Of a DNA stretch of 64,000 nt, positions 45,433 through 54,305 are shown piece by piece (position 1 is the first letter of the stretch; every line of letters begins with the position of its first letter). The DNA lies in contig CAWFRO010000015.1 in assembly GCA_963818225.1 (NCBI GenBank), positions 394,650-458,649 of the forward strand, read 5' to 3'. This DNA is from Palsa-504 sp963818225 (GTDB taxonomy: Bacteria > Actinomycetota > Actinomycetes > Streptosporangiales > Streptosporangiaceae). The notes beneath the pieces are model-generated. The model ran no database searches. It worked only from the letters and a program-made list of their open reading frames with translations, and had not been told where the DNA came from. The translations under genes were made by a program, and so were the position numbers.

Positions 45433-46188
45433 GTGACGCGATCCCTCCGCCTTGCCGCCCGGCAGGCGGTGCTCGAGCAGCGCAGCTTCTGGCGCAGCCC
45501 GGAGTACGCGCTGTTCACCTTTGCCTTCCCGCTGATGATCCTGCTGCTGATCGGGGCGGCTAACGTCGGCTCATACCTGCCCGGCACGCACGTCAAGAAC
45601 ACCACGGTCTTCGTGCCCGGCATCCTGGCTTTCGGGGTCATCGTGGCCGCCTACGTGAACCTCGGCTCCAAGATGGCGGTGCTCCGCCACGACGGCGTGC
45701 TCAAGCGGATCAAGACTACCCCGCTGCCCTCGGCCGCCTATCTCGGCGGCCTGCTGGCCAGCACCGTCGCCACGGTCATCCTCATCACCGCGTGCACGGG
45801 GCTGATCGGCTGGCTGGCCTTCGGCGCGGGCCCACGCCCGGGCGGCCTGCCCGCCCTGGCCGCCGGGCTGATCCTGGGCATCCTGTGCTTCGCGACCCTG
45901 GGCCTGGCCATCAGCTCGGTCATCACCAGCGCGGAGTCCGCCGGCCCGATCGCCTACGCCAGCTTCCTGCCGATCGCGATCATCTCCGGCGTCTTCGACC
46001 CCACCTTCAGCGGCCTGCCCCAGTGGCTGTCCCGCGTGGTGGCCGCCTTCCCCGTCAAGGCCCTGGCCCAGCTCCTTCAGGGTGCCTACACGGCCCGCCC
46101 GTTCCCCGCCTGGGACCTGGCCAATCTCGCCTTGTGGACCGCCGTCGGCGTGTGCTTCGTCGCCTGGCGCTTCCGCTGGAACACCTAG
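45433..46188 (+). CDS. ABC-2 type transporter permease
   Basis: A 251-residue integral membrane protein with six predicted helices (EYALFTFAFPLMILLLIGAA, TVATVILITACTGLIGWLAF, GLPQWLSRVVAAFPVKAL before the last). The late motif is typical of ABC-2 exporters. GTG 45433 follows GACGGAGATC. It works with the upstream ATPase; one permease gene suggests a homodimer. Confidence 0.9.
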   Translation: MTRSLRLAARQAVLEQRSFWRSPEYALFTFAFPLMILLLIGAANVGSYLPGTHVKNTTVFVPGILAFGVIVAAYVNLGSKMAVLRHDGVLKRIKTTPLPSAAYLGGLLASTVATVILITACTGLIGWLAFGAGPRPGGLPALAAGLILGILCFATLGLAISSVITSAESAGPIAYASFLPIAIISGVFDPTFSGLPQWLSRVVAAFPVKALAQLLQGAYTARPFPAWDLANLALWTAVGVCFVAWRFRWNT

Positions 46189-46227
46189 GACGGGCCAGGG
46201 CAAGCACGGGGCGGGCGGGGGGAGATT

Positions 46228-46581
46228 TCAGCCGTGCCACTGCCAGCAGTCAGCCGCCTGGCCCGTGGACCGGCCCTTGACTGCTATCCCCTTGACCAGG
46301 GTCACGACCAGGACCAGCAGGCCGAGCAGGAACGTCACGGAGGCGGCGGGCCATTCGAACCCGACTACCATTAGCGCCGCCCCCACGCCGAGGAATACGG
46401 GTTCCCAGCGAATCCGGGCCGCCCGCGCCAGCCGCATGACACCGAGCACGGCCAGCAGCGCGCCGGTCCGCAGCCACCACCGTATCCGCCGCGAGCGGGC
46501 GGGCCGCCAGGCCCACGATCCGCCCGGCCCGGCGGACGAGCTCCACACGACGAGGTTCCTGCGCCGCGGCCGCAGTCTCAT
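46228..46581 (-). CDS. Small membrane protein of unknown function
   Basis: A 117-residue protein with a very basic N-terminus (RLRPRRRNLVVW) and about three hydrophobic segments (TGALLAVLGVMRLA, VFLGVGAALMVVG, VTFLLGLLVLVVTLVKGIA). GGGGAAG precedes ATG 46581. Convergent with the ABC permease. No family recognised. Confidence 0.6.
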   Translation of the reverse strand: MRLRPRRRNLVVWSSSAGPGGSWAWRPARSRRIRWWLRTGALLAVLGVMRLARAARIRWEPVFLGVGAALMVVGFEWPAASVTFLLGLLVLVVTLVKGIAVKGRSTGQAADCWQWHG

Positions 46582-46648
46582 ACCAGCTTCCCCAACGATC
46601 GTACGGCGCCGCCCGATTTATCCGGGCGCGTCCTCTTACGATAAGCGT

Positions 46649-46740
46649 TCGCGGGCTCAGGTCAACGGGCTCAGGTCAATCGCCCGGCTCCACCGATCCG
46701 CGCACTCGATCCGCGTCACTCGATCCGATCCGCGTCACTC
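46649..46740. repeat. Tandem repeats at the osmC end
   Basis: CGGGCTCAGGTCAA is duplicated at 46649-46680. Next, on the minus strand, GGATTGAGTGACGC (containing the osmC TGA) recurs as GGATCGAGTGACGC and partly as GGATCGAGTGCGC. This is the same stop-context duplication seen after ruvB and ech. Confidence 0.7.
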
Positions 46741-47160
46741 AATCCGAGTCGCGATAGGCGTTCCGAGCTCGACGGTCCGGCTTACCGTGCACAGGCGGTC
46801 GTGCGACATGCGCACCACGTCCGGCAGCAGCGCCCTAGCCTTGTCGCCCTGCTCCCCGGCCGGGAACGTAACGCGGAACGTCACCTGCAGCCCAGCAAGA
46901 TGGTTGCCCTTCGCGTCGCGGACCTTGTCCGCGTCCACCTCGATCTCAAACGAGTCGGGCTCGGCCCGCCGTGACGTCAGGATGTCCACGTCGGCTGCCG
47001 TGCAGCCCCCGATCGCGACCAGCAGCAGCTCGACCGGGGTGAAGTCAGACCTGTCACCGGTCCCGATGTCGATCGTGCCGCCGCGCTCGTTGGTCGCCGT
47101 GTACCTGCTGTTCTCGATGCGTTCCAGCCGCACGCCGCGATGCGTGGATTCAGTCGTCAT
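46735..47160 (-). CDS. OsmC/Ohr-family protein
   Basis: A 141-residue OsmC-fold protein thought to reduce organic hydroperoxides with two conserved cysteines. They are visible in LLVAIGGCTAADVDIL and HDRLCTVSRT. It forms a homodimer in known members. ATG 47160 is the start; the upstream 342-bp gap has no clear promoter. Whether it is Ohr- or OsmC-type is not resolved. Confidence 0.9.
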   Translation of the reverse strand: MTTESTHRGVRLERIENSRYTATNERGGTIDIGTGDRSDFTPVELLLVAIGGCTAADVDILTSRRAEPDSFEIEVDADKVRDAKGNHLAGLQVTFRVTFPAGEQGDKARALLPDVVRMSHDRLCTVSRTVELGTPIATRIE

Positions 47161-47373
47161 CTAAGTGCTCCGAGTAATACGTGGGCTGTCCGGGTTCGCG
47201 CCGCGGGTCCAGAAATCGCTGCGACTCGTCCAGCCAAGGTCTGATGGCTCTCCCCGCGGCTGGCCAACCGCCATGGGCAGGCGTTTTGTTCCTTTTATAG
47301 CTTTCTTCCTGATGCTGCGGGCCCCGGGTACCTGGTCAACGGCCCGACGTGCCTGCTCTTACTGGTACAACGG

Positions 47374-47432
47374 TCCATCCACCATCCTCCGCAGGGCGCC
47401 GCCCATCCACCATCCTCTGCAGGGCGCCGCCC
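47374..47432. repeat. Two 29-bp direct repeats in a 342-bp gene-free gap
   Basis: Two copies of a unit near CCATCCACCATCCTCYGCAG followed by GGCGCCGCC lie in the gap 47161-47502 between osmC and the methyltransferase fusion. The rest of the gap shows no gene, RNA or convincing promoter. Confidence 0.75.
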
Positions 47433-47502
47433 GGGCGCTGGAGGCCGGCCGACACCGGTCCAGCCGCGGCCACTCCTCCTGCCCACGTGCCAGAATGGGT
47501 CG

Positions 47503-49482
47503 GTGACAGAGGGGCCCGATCTGGCGCAAGGGTCTGGCCTGGCTGATGGCGGCCCGTCGATTACGGCGCGCCTAGTGGCGGCCTACCGCCTCGGCTTCAC
47601 CCGGGCGCCTGCTGGCTACGGCGATGCCGCCGCGGACGAGACGCTGGCCGCCGACGTCGCGGCAGGCGAGCAGCCAACGGGGCGGATGCGCGACTACCTC
47701 GACGCCCGCACCAGGTTTTTCGACCGGGTGGTCGTCGGGGCCATCGGCCGGGGCGTCCGTCAGATCGTCCTCGGTGCGGCCGGCTACGACGGCCGGGCCT
47801 TCCGCTACGCCAAGCCGGGTGTCCGCTGGTTCGAGGTCGACCATCCCGCGACCCAGCAGGACAAGCGGGAACGCCTGGCGCGGCTCGGCCTGCCCACCCG
47901 TCGGGTGCGGTTCGTGCCGGCCGACTTCGCCCGCGACCCGGTCGCGGACCGGCTGACGGCCGCCGGCCTCGACCCCGGTCAGCCCAGCCTGTTCCTGCTG
48001 GAAGGAGTGGCGGTCTACCTGGAGCCCGAGGTGCTGGAGCGCGTCCTGCGCCAGTTCCGCCAGGTCGCGCGGCCGGGCAGCCGCCTGGCCATCAGCGTGT
48101 CGACGGCCAGCGCCGACGGCGAGACCGGATCGCGCTTCCGGGCCTCGGTCGCCCGCCTCGGCGAGCCGGCCAGATCCACGCTGGACGCCGGCCAGGCCAC
48201 CGAGCTCCTCGCCCGTACCGGCTGGCGCGTCACGGCCGGCGACGACGCGGACGATCCGGAGGCCGTCTCCCGCCGCGAGCGCCGCCGCTCAGCCGGCCTG
48301 CTCCTCGCCACCGCCGCCCCAGCCGCTGCCCCGTCGCCCTCCTCCAGGTCGTCCCGCCAGCCTCAGCCCCTCCAGCAGCCCACTGGGCCCCTGTCCCTCT
48401 CCGCCTTGCTGTCCCAGACCCTGGTCGCGCTCACGATCGAGCTCGACAACGAGGCCGAGCACCGTATCCCGCACCGCACTACGGACTACGGCCCCGGGGA
48501 CCAGGGCGACGGCCCCTGGCTGGTGTCACGGGCCATGTTCGAGAACTGCCTGCGGTTCGTCACCGACCAGCCCATCACCGTGGGCCAGCTGGAGACCCTG
48601 GCCCGCACCCCGACCAACCTGGACGGCATGCGCCGCTGGGGCTATATCACGATCGACGCGGGGGCCGGGAAGGTCCGTCGCGGCCGCCCCGGGCCCGATG
48701 CGGTCCTGCGCGCCACCTCCCGCGGCCTGCGGGCCCGGGAGGTATGGCTTGAGCTGCCCGGCCTCGTCGAGCAGCGCTGGCGGGACCGTTACGGCGCCGG
48801 CCAGATCGAGGGGCTGCGCGGCGCGCTGGCCGCAATCGCCGGCCAGCTCGACCCCGGGTTGCCCGACGTCCTGCCCATTCTCGGCCAGACCCTGTTCAGC
48901 CGGGGACCCGATCCCGCCCTGCCGCCCCGGCCGCAGCAGCCAGACATCGCCACGCTGCCGCTGGCGGCGCTGCTGTCCCGCGGCCTGCTCGGCTTCGCTC
49001 TGGAGTACGAGGCCGAATCGGCGGTATCGCTCGCGGTCGGCGCCAACCTGCTCCGCGTCCTTGGTGCCGACGGCACGCGGCTGCGCGATCTGCCTCTGCT
49101 GACCGGGATCTCCAAGGAAGCCGTGAGCTGGGCCATGGGTGTCCTGCTCCGTGCCCGCCTCGCCGTCGAGGAGCCCGATCCCGCCGCGAACCGGGGCAAG
49201 GTGGCCCGCCTCAACCCGGCGGGCGTGCGCGCCCAGCAGCTCTACCTAGAGCTCATGGGCACGATCGAGGACCGCTGGATGCAGCGCTACGGCCGCGACG
49301 CCGTCGCCGGCCTGCGCCAGTCCGCCGAAGCGCTCGCCGTCAGCGCCCATGGCCAGCCGCCGCCCCTGTTCCAGGCCCTGGAGCCCTACCCGGACAACTG
49401 GCGGGCGTCGGTCCGCCCGCCCGGCACGCTCCCGTACTATCCGATGGTGCTGCACCGCGGCGGCTACCCCGACGGCAGCTGA
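47503..49482 (+). CDS. Fusion of an LCMT-type SAM methyltransferase with two winged-helix-like domains
   Basis: A 659-residue protein. Residues about 15-270 are a class I SAM-dependent methyltransferase of the leucine carboxyl methyltransferase-like family: the SAM site reads VLGAAGYDGRAFRYAKPGVR, then RWFEVDHPATQQDKR and LFLLEGVAVYLEPE. A Pro/Ser linker (275-295) leads to two related halves. The first is SLSALLSQTLVALTIELDNE with PHRTTDYG and PTNLDGMRRWGYI. The second is PLAALLSRGLLGFALEYEAE with TGISKEAVSWAMGVLLRARL. Both look like winged-helix MarR-type regulators that occur alone elsewhere in actinomycetes. The fusion is unusual. The GTG start has a weak ribosome site. It is convergent with recQ and overlaps its end by 19 bp. 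Confidence 0.82.
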   Translation: MTEGPDLAQGSGLADGGPSITARLVAAYRLGFTRAPAGYGDAAADETLAADVAAGEQPTGRMRDYLDARTRFFDRVVVGAIGRGVRQIVLGAAGYDGRAFRYAKPGVRWFEVDHPATQQDKRERLARLGLPTRRVRFVPADFARDPVADRLTAAGLDPGQPSLFLLEGVAVYLEPEVLERVLRQFRQVARPGSRLAISVSTASADGETGSRFRASVARLGEPARSTLDAGQATELLARTGWRVTAGDDADDPEAVSRRERRRSAGLLLATAAPAAAPSPSSRSSRQPQPLQQPTGPLSLSALLSQTLVALTIELDNEAEHRIPHRTTDYGPGDQGDGPWLVSRAMFENCLRFVTDQPITVGQLETLARTPTNLDGMRRWGYITIDAGAGKVRRGRPGPDAVLRATSRGLRAREVWLELPGLVEQRWRDRYGAGQIEGLRGALAAIAGQLDPGLPDVLPILGQTLFSRGPDPALPPRPQQPDIATLPLAALLSRGLLGFALEYEAESAVSLAVGANLLRVLGADGTRLRDLPLLTGISKEAVSWAMGVLLRARLAVEEPDPAANRGKVARLNPAGVRAQQLYLELMGTIEDRWMQRYGRDAVAGLRQSAEALAVSAHGQPPPLFQALEPYPDNWRASVRPPGTLPYYPMVLHRGGYPDGS

Positions 49483-51446
49483 CCGTCGTCCTGACCGCCT
49501 TCGGCCAGCACGTCCAGGATCTGCTGCCCGTACCTGGCCAGCTTGGTCTCGCCCACGCCGTTGATCAGGGCCAGCCCGGCCAGCGTCGCAGGCGGCGTGG
49601 CGGCGATCTGCCGCAGCGTCGCGTCGTGGAAGATGACGTACGGCGGCATGCCCAGCTCTTTCGCGACGCCCGTCCGCCACGTCCGCAGCCGCTCGAACAC
49701 CTGCTCCGCCTCGGGCGTCAGCTCGGCCTGCGCCGCCCGGCCTGACGGCCTCGCTGCGGCCCCGGCGTCCGCCGCCCCGGCCGCGCCCCGGGCCCGCGCC
49801 CCCCGGCCGCCCCGCGCCGCGCCCCCGCCAGCCGCCGCGCCCCCGCCAGCCGCTGTGCCCGCGCCAGCCGCCGCGGCCGGGACCGGGCGCGGCGCGTCCC
49901 GCCGCAGCATGACCTGCCGTTCGCCGCGCAGGACCTCCCCGCTGAGCTCGGTCAGCGCCAGCGTCCCGTGGTCGCCCTTGACCGCGAGCAGCCCGCTGGC
50001 CAGCAGCTGCCGGACCACGCCCCGCCACTCCGCCTCGCGCAGCTCACCCCCGATGCCGAAGACGGAGAGCTTGTCGTGCCCGTAGGACTGCACCCGCTGC
50101 GTCTGCTTCCCGAGCAGGATGTCGATCGGCTGCCCGGCGCCGAACGACGGGCCGCCGAGCCGCTCCAGCCGCACCAGGGTCGACAGCAGCTTCTGCGCCG
50201 GCACCGTCCCGTCCCATACCGAAGGCGGCGACAGGCAGGTGTCGCAGTTCCCGCATGCGCCGGCGGACGTCTCGCCGAAGTACCCCAGCATCTGCGCCCG
50301 GCGGCAGCCTGCCGTCTCGCACAGCGCGAGCATCGCGTCCAGGTGCCCGACCATCCGCCGCCGGTGCGCGAAATCGCCGTCGGAATCGTCGATGAGCCGC
50401 CGCTGCTGCACCACGTCGGCCAGCCCGTAGGCCAGCCACGCCGTGGCAGGTGCGCCGTCCCGCCCGGCCCGCCCCGTCTCCTGGTAGTAGCCCTCCACCG
50501 ACCGGGGCAGGTCCAGGTGCGCGACGAACCGGACGTCCGGCTTGTCGATGCCCATGCCGAACGCGATCGTGGCCACCATGATCAGCCCGTCCTCGCGCAG
50601 GAACCGCGACTGGTTGGCGGCCCGGGTCCGCGCGTCCAGCCCGGCGTGATACGGCAGGGCCACGAACCCCTCGGACGACAGGAATTCCGCTGTCTTGTCC
50701 ACCGAAGCCCGGGACAGGCAGTACACGATGCCCGCATCACCGCGGTGCTCGGTGCGCAGCAGCCGCAACAGTTGCTTGCGCGGTTCGTTCTTCGGCTCGA
50801 TCCGGTACTGGATATTGGGCCGGTCGAAGCTGGCCACGAAATGCCGGGCCGCCCCGAGCCCGAGACGTGTCACGATCTCGCCCAGCGTCTGCCGGGTGGC
50901 AGTGGCCGTCACCGCGATCCGCGGCACCGAAGGCCACCGCTCGTGCAGCACCGACAGCCCGAGGTAGTCAGGCCGGAAGTCGTGCCCCCACTGGGCCACG
51001 CAGTGCGCCTCGTCGATCGCGAACAGCGCCACCTTGCCCCGCTCGAGCAGCCGCAGCGCCGAGTCGGTCCGCAGCCGCTCCGGCGCCAGGTACAGCAGGT
51101 CGAGCTTGCCGTCCAGGAAGGCATACTCGACGCCGCGGCGGGTATCCGGATCCTGGGTCGAGTTCAGGAAATCCGCCCGCACGCCGAGCAGCCGCAGCGC
51201 GTCGACCTGGTCCTGCATGAGCGCGATCAGCGGCGAGATGACCACCCCGGTACCGTCCCGGACCAGCGAGGGGATCTGGTAGCACAGCGACTTGCCGCTG
51301 CCGGTCGGCATCAGCGCGACCGCGTCCCCGCCGCCGCACAGGTGCTCGATGATCTCCTGCTGCTGCCCGCGGAACGAGCTGTACCCGAACACGCGGTGCA
51401 GCATCTCGGCTGCCGCGCCTCCGGTTTCGCTGCCGGGTACGTCCAC
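49464..51446 (-). CDS. recQ: ATP-dependent DNA helicase RecQ
   Basis: 3'-to-5' superfamily 2 helicase in DNA repair, 660 residues from the chosen start. Motif I is MPTGSGKSLCYQIP, the DEAH-like box is FAIDEAHCVAQWGHDFRPDY, and motif VI is QETGRAGRDG. The zinc/RQC region has the four cysteines (ALCETAGCRR, GACGNCDTCL). A long Gly/Ala-rich linker precedes the C-terminal HRDC domain (LRTWRTGVAKELGMPPYVIF). GTG 51446 is taken because the upstream gene ends at 51473; a longer frame to 51581 would overlap it. Probably co-transcribed with the ATPase and lut genes. Confidence 0.92.
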   Translation of the reverse strand: MDVPGSETGGAAAEMLHRVFGYSSFRGQQQEIIEHLCGGGDAVALMPTGSGKSLCYQIPSLVRDGTGVVISPLIALMQDQVDALRLLGVRADFLNSTQDPDTRRGVEYAFLDGKLDLLYLAPERLRTDSALRLLERGKVALFAIDEAHCVAQWGHDFRPDYLGLSVLHERWPSVPRIAVTATATRQTLGEIVTRLGLGAARHFVASFDRPNIQYRIEPKNEPRKQLLRLLRTEHRGDAGIVYCLSRASVDKTAEFLSSEGFVALPYHAGLDARTRAANQSRFLREDGLIMVATIAFGMGIDKPDVRFVAHLDLPRSVEGYYQETGRAGRDGAPATAWLAYGLADVVQQRRLIDDSDGDFAHRRRMVGHLDAMLALCETAGCRRAQMLGYFGETSAGACGNCDTCLSPPSVWDGTVPAQKLLSTLVRLERLGGPSFGAGQPIDILLGKQTQRVQSYGHDKLSVFGIGGELREAEWRGVVRQLLASGLLAVKGDHGTLALTELSGEVLRGERQVMLRRDAPRPVPAAAAGAGTAAGGGAAAGGGAARGGRGARARGAAGAADAGAAARPSGRAAQAELTPEAEQVFERLRTWRTGVAKELGMPPYVIFHDATLRQIAATPPATLAGLALINGVGETKLARYGQQILDVLAEGGQDDGQLPSG

Positions 51447-51472
51447 GGGCGTGATTCTATGGCCCGCCGCCG

Positions 51473-52228
51473 TCAGCGTTCTTCGAACAAGGGCCGGAAG
51501 TAGGAGCGCGGATCGCGCATGAACGCCCGCCATGCGATGACCAGGCTCAGGTCGTCCCAGGTAGCGGGGCGCATGCCCCACGGCCCGAGCTCGATCAGGC
51601 GCGCCCCCGGAATCGCCGCGACGATGGGGGAGTGGGTGGCCACCACCAGCTGGGATCCGCCTGCGGCCAGGTCGTGCAGCAGTGCGGCCAGCCCCAGCGA
51701 CGCGACGAACGACAGTGGTGCGTCCGGCTCGTCCATCAGGTAGAAGCCCATCTGGTTCACTCTGGTCCGCAGGATCTCCAGGAACGACTCCCCGTGACTC
51801 AGCTCGTGCAGCCGCTCGGGCCTCCGGCCGGGATTCTGCTCGAGGTAGGTGTACAGCTGGCTCATGGTGTCGGCCCGCAGGAAGTAGGACCAGCGGGGCT
51901 TGATGCCCCGCACTATTTCCAGCTGGTGCCCGGCACCCGGCTCGCTGTCCCGGACCTGGAACAGCTCGCCCTGCGCCGAGCCGCCCTGCGGGTTCAGCCC
52001 GTACGCCTCGGCCAGGCTCTCTACCACCGTCGACTTACCCGACCCGTTCTCCCCGACCAGCACGGTCAGCCCCGCGGGTAGGTCCAGGCCGTCCCGGAGC
52101 AGCTGCGCCATGGCCGGGACGCTGGCGGGCCACGCCGACTCGTCGGCTCGCACGCCGGGCGCGGGCACGAAGGCCCGGACCGGCCGGGTGTCGAACTCCT
52201 CGCTGGCCCCCACGCTCCCGGCCTTCAC
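51473..52228 (-). CDS. ABC/RecF-type AAA ATPase
   Basis: A 251-residue ATP-binding protein. Walker A is VLVGENGSGKSTVVESL, the signature-like segment is LSHGESFLEIL, Walker B is GFYLMDEPDAPLSF, and the switch region is VVATHSPIVAAIPG. This resembles the stand-alone AAA_21/AAA_23 ATPase group related to SMC/RecF and ABC ATPases; no membrane partner is adjacent. GTG 52228 overlaps the lutC stop (GTGA), so it is translationally coupled to the lactate genes. Role unknown. Confidence 0.82.
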   Translation of the reverse strand: MKAGSVGASEEFDTRPVRAFVPAPGVRADESAWPASVPAMAQLLRDGLDLPAGLTVLVGENGSGKSTVVESLAEAYGLNPQGGSAQGELFQVRDSEPGAGHQLEIVRGIKPRWSYFLRADTMSQLYTYLEQNPGRRPERLHELSHGESFLEILRTRVNQMGFYLMDEPDAPLSFVASLGLAALLHDLAAGGSQLVVATHSPIVAAIPGARLIELGPWGMRPATWDDLSLVIAWRAFMRDPRSYFRPLFEER

Positions 52229-52854
52229 CCGGCGACGATCACGATGTCGAGCGTCCGCGGGCCGTGCACGCCCTCGACCCGGCGCAACTCGATGTCGCTG
52301 GTGGCGCTGGGCCCGCTGATCCAGGTCAGCGGCCGGCCCGGGTCCAGCGCCGCGACCGCGTCGGGTACCGCGGCGACGATCTGCCCGGCGCGCACCACGG
52401 CCAGGTGGTAATCCGGCACCAGGCTGAACGCCCGGCCGCCCTGCCCTGGCCCGGCGTCCAGCACGATCGTCCCGGTCTCGGCGATCGCGACCGCGCATGT
52501 CGTCACGACCCCGTCCAGGGCGTCCAGCGCCGCGACGTCCAGCGGCGGGTCGTCCGGGACCGGGCCCGACAGCAGCGCCGCCCACTCGGGCGGGAATCCC
52601 CGGGGCACGCCGATCCGGCTCGCGCCCCGGGCCGCGACGGCGTCCGCGATGACCCGGGCGGCCTCGGCCGCGCGGCCGCGGCGCACCGTGGCGCGGTAGT
52701 CGCTGGCCCGCTCGGTGAACCGGCTGACCAGGGACTCCTCGCCCGGAGCCGGGCCGGACCCGGCCGGCCGGTACCGCCGCGGCACCTCCGGGCCGCCGGT
52801 GACGTCCGCGGTGGCCGCGCGGATCCGCGCCAGCATTTCCTCCCGGCTGCTCAT
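52225..52854 (-). CDS. lutC: LutC-type LUD domain protein
   Basis: A 209-residue LUD (lactate utilisation) domain protein, third subunit of the LutABC lactate oxidation complex. The core is DGVVTTCAVAIAETGTIVLD and DYHLAVVRAGQIVAAVPDAV; GPSATSDIELRRVEGVHGPR is conserved near the C-terminus. ATG 52854 overlaps the lutB stop by ATGA. The upstream seven codons of the open frame are discounted. Confidence 0.9.
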   Translation of the reverse strand: MSSREEMLARIRAATADVTGGPEVPRRYRPAGSGPAPGEESLVSRFTERASDYRATVRRGRAAEAARVIADAVAARGASRIGVPRGFPPEWAALLSGPVPDDPPLDVAALDALDGVVTTCAVAIAETGTIVLDAGPGQGGRAFSLVPDYHLAVVRAGQIVAAVPDAVAALDPGRPLTWISGPSATSDIELRRVEGVHGPRTLDIVIVAG

Positions 52855-54305
52855 CCGGGCCGCTCCGCCCGCCACCAGTCGCGGAAGGTCTGCCGCGGCG
52901 GCCGGGGCAGATCCCGGGAGGCCGTCCAGGCGCCCAGCGGACCGGGCAGGTGCCGGATCCGGCCGGAGCGCCGCCCGAGCAGCCGCCCGGCGCGGCCGGC
53001 CCGCAGCGCCCAGGCCCAGCGGCGGGCGTCGCCCATCGTCCAGGCCAGGCCCCGCATGGCTGCGGCTTCCGGGGTCGGACCGTGGTGGCGGGCGAGCTTG
53101 TCATCGACCACCCGGGAACGCAGGTGGACGAGCATGGCCGGAATGTCGATCGCCACCGGGCAGACTTCGTAGCAGGCACCGCAGAGCGTCGAGGCGAACG
53201 GCAGGTCCGGATTGTCGGCGACGCCGGTGAGCTGCGGGGACAGCACGGCCCCGATCGGCCCCGGGTAGACCGAGCCGTAGGCGTGCCCGCCGACGCGCTC
53301 ATAGACCGGGCAGACGTTCAGGCAGGCCGAGCACCTGATGCAGCGCAGCGCGGCCCGGCCGCGCGGGTCGGCCAGGGTCGCGGTCCGGCCGTTGTCCAGC
53401 AGGACGAGATGGAAGTCCTGGCCTTCCACCGCCCCGGCCCACATCGAGGTGTACGGGTTCATCCGCTCCGCGGTAGACGAGCGCGGCAGCAGCTGGAGGA
53501 ACACCTCCAGGTCACGCCAGGCCGGGATGATCTTCTCGATGCCCATCACGGTGATCAGGGTGCGCGGCAGGGTCAGGCACATCCGGCCGTTGCCCTCGGA
53601 CTCCACCACGGCCAGGGTGCCGGTCTCGGCGATCGCGAAGTTCGCGCCCGAGATCGCGACCTGCGCGGCCAGGAATCTGCGGCGCAGGTACGCGCGGGCC
53701 GCCGCGGCGAGCTCAGCGGGCTCATCGGACAGCTGGGCCGGCGCGCCCGGCATCTCGCGCAGGAAGATGTCGCGGATCTGGCTGCGGTTGCGGTGGATCG
53801 CGGGCACCAGGATGTGGCTGGGCCGGTCGTGGCCGAGCTGGACGATCAGCTCGGCCAGGTCGGTCTCGGTCGCCTCGATGCCCGCGGCGGCGAGGGCCTC
53901 GTTCAGCCCGATCTCCTGGGTCGCCATCGACTTGACCTTCACCACGCTGCGCTGGCCGGTCGCGGCGACCAGGCCGGTGACGATCTGGTTCGCCTCGTTC
54001 GCGTCGCTCGCCCAGTGCACCGTGCCGCCGCGGGCCCTGACCTGCTCCTCGAGCTGCATGAGGTAGCGGTCCAGGTGGGCGAGGACGTCGTCCTTGATGG
54101 CCGCGCCCGCCGCCCGCAGCTCGTCCCAGTCGGGCACTTCGGCCACGGCGGCCGCGCGCTTGGCCCGGATCGTCGACGTGGCGTGACCGAGGTTGCGCCG
54201 CAGCTGCCCGTCAGCCAGCGCGCTGGCCGACGCGACCGGGAACGGGGCCTCCTGGCGGAGCTGCCCAACCCCAGGCGACGCGGTCGGCATGCCGAGGAAC
54301 GTCAT
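52851..54305 (-). CDS. lutB: LutB-type iron-sulfur protein
   Basis: A 484-residue LUD plus ferredoxin-like iron-sulfur protein of the L-lactate oxidation complex. The LUD part has FAIAETGTLAVVESEGNGRM. Two Fe4S4 motifs follow: CIRCSACLNVCPVY and CGACYEVCPVAIDIP. ATG 54305 overlaps the lutA stop (ATGA). The upstream frame continues for 73 codons but is antisense-like and rejected. Electrons are presumably passed to the quinone pool. Confidence 0.93.
   Translation of the reverse strand: MTFLGMPTASPGVGQLRQEAPFPVASASALADGQLRRNLGHATSTIRAKRAAAVAEVPDWDELRAAGAAIKDDVLAHLDRYLMQLEEQVRARGGTVHWASDANEANQIVTGLVAATGQRSVVKVKSMATQEIGLNEALAAAGIEATETDLAELIVQLGHDRPSHILVPAIHRNRSQIRDIFLREMPGAPAQLSDEPAELAAAARAYLRRRFLAAQVAISGANFAIAETGTLAVVESEGNGRMCLTLPRTLITVMGIEKIIPAWRDLEVFLQLLPRSSTAERMNPYTSMWAGAVEGQDFHLVLLDNGRTATLADPRGRAALRCIRCSACLNVCPVYERVGGHAYGSVYPGPIGAVLSPQLTGVADNPDLPFASTLCGACYEVCPVAIDIPAMLVHLRSRVVDDKLARHHGPTPEAAAMRGLAWTMGDARRWAWALRAGRAGRLLGRRSGRIRHLPGPLGAWTASRDLPRPPRQTFRDWWRAERPG

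Noticed and set aside
47374..47432. CRISPR array
   Set aside because: Only two adjacent copies without spacers, and no cas genes anywhere in the window.
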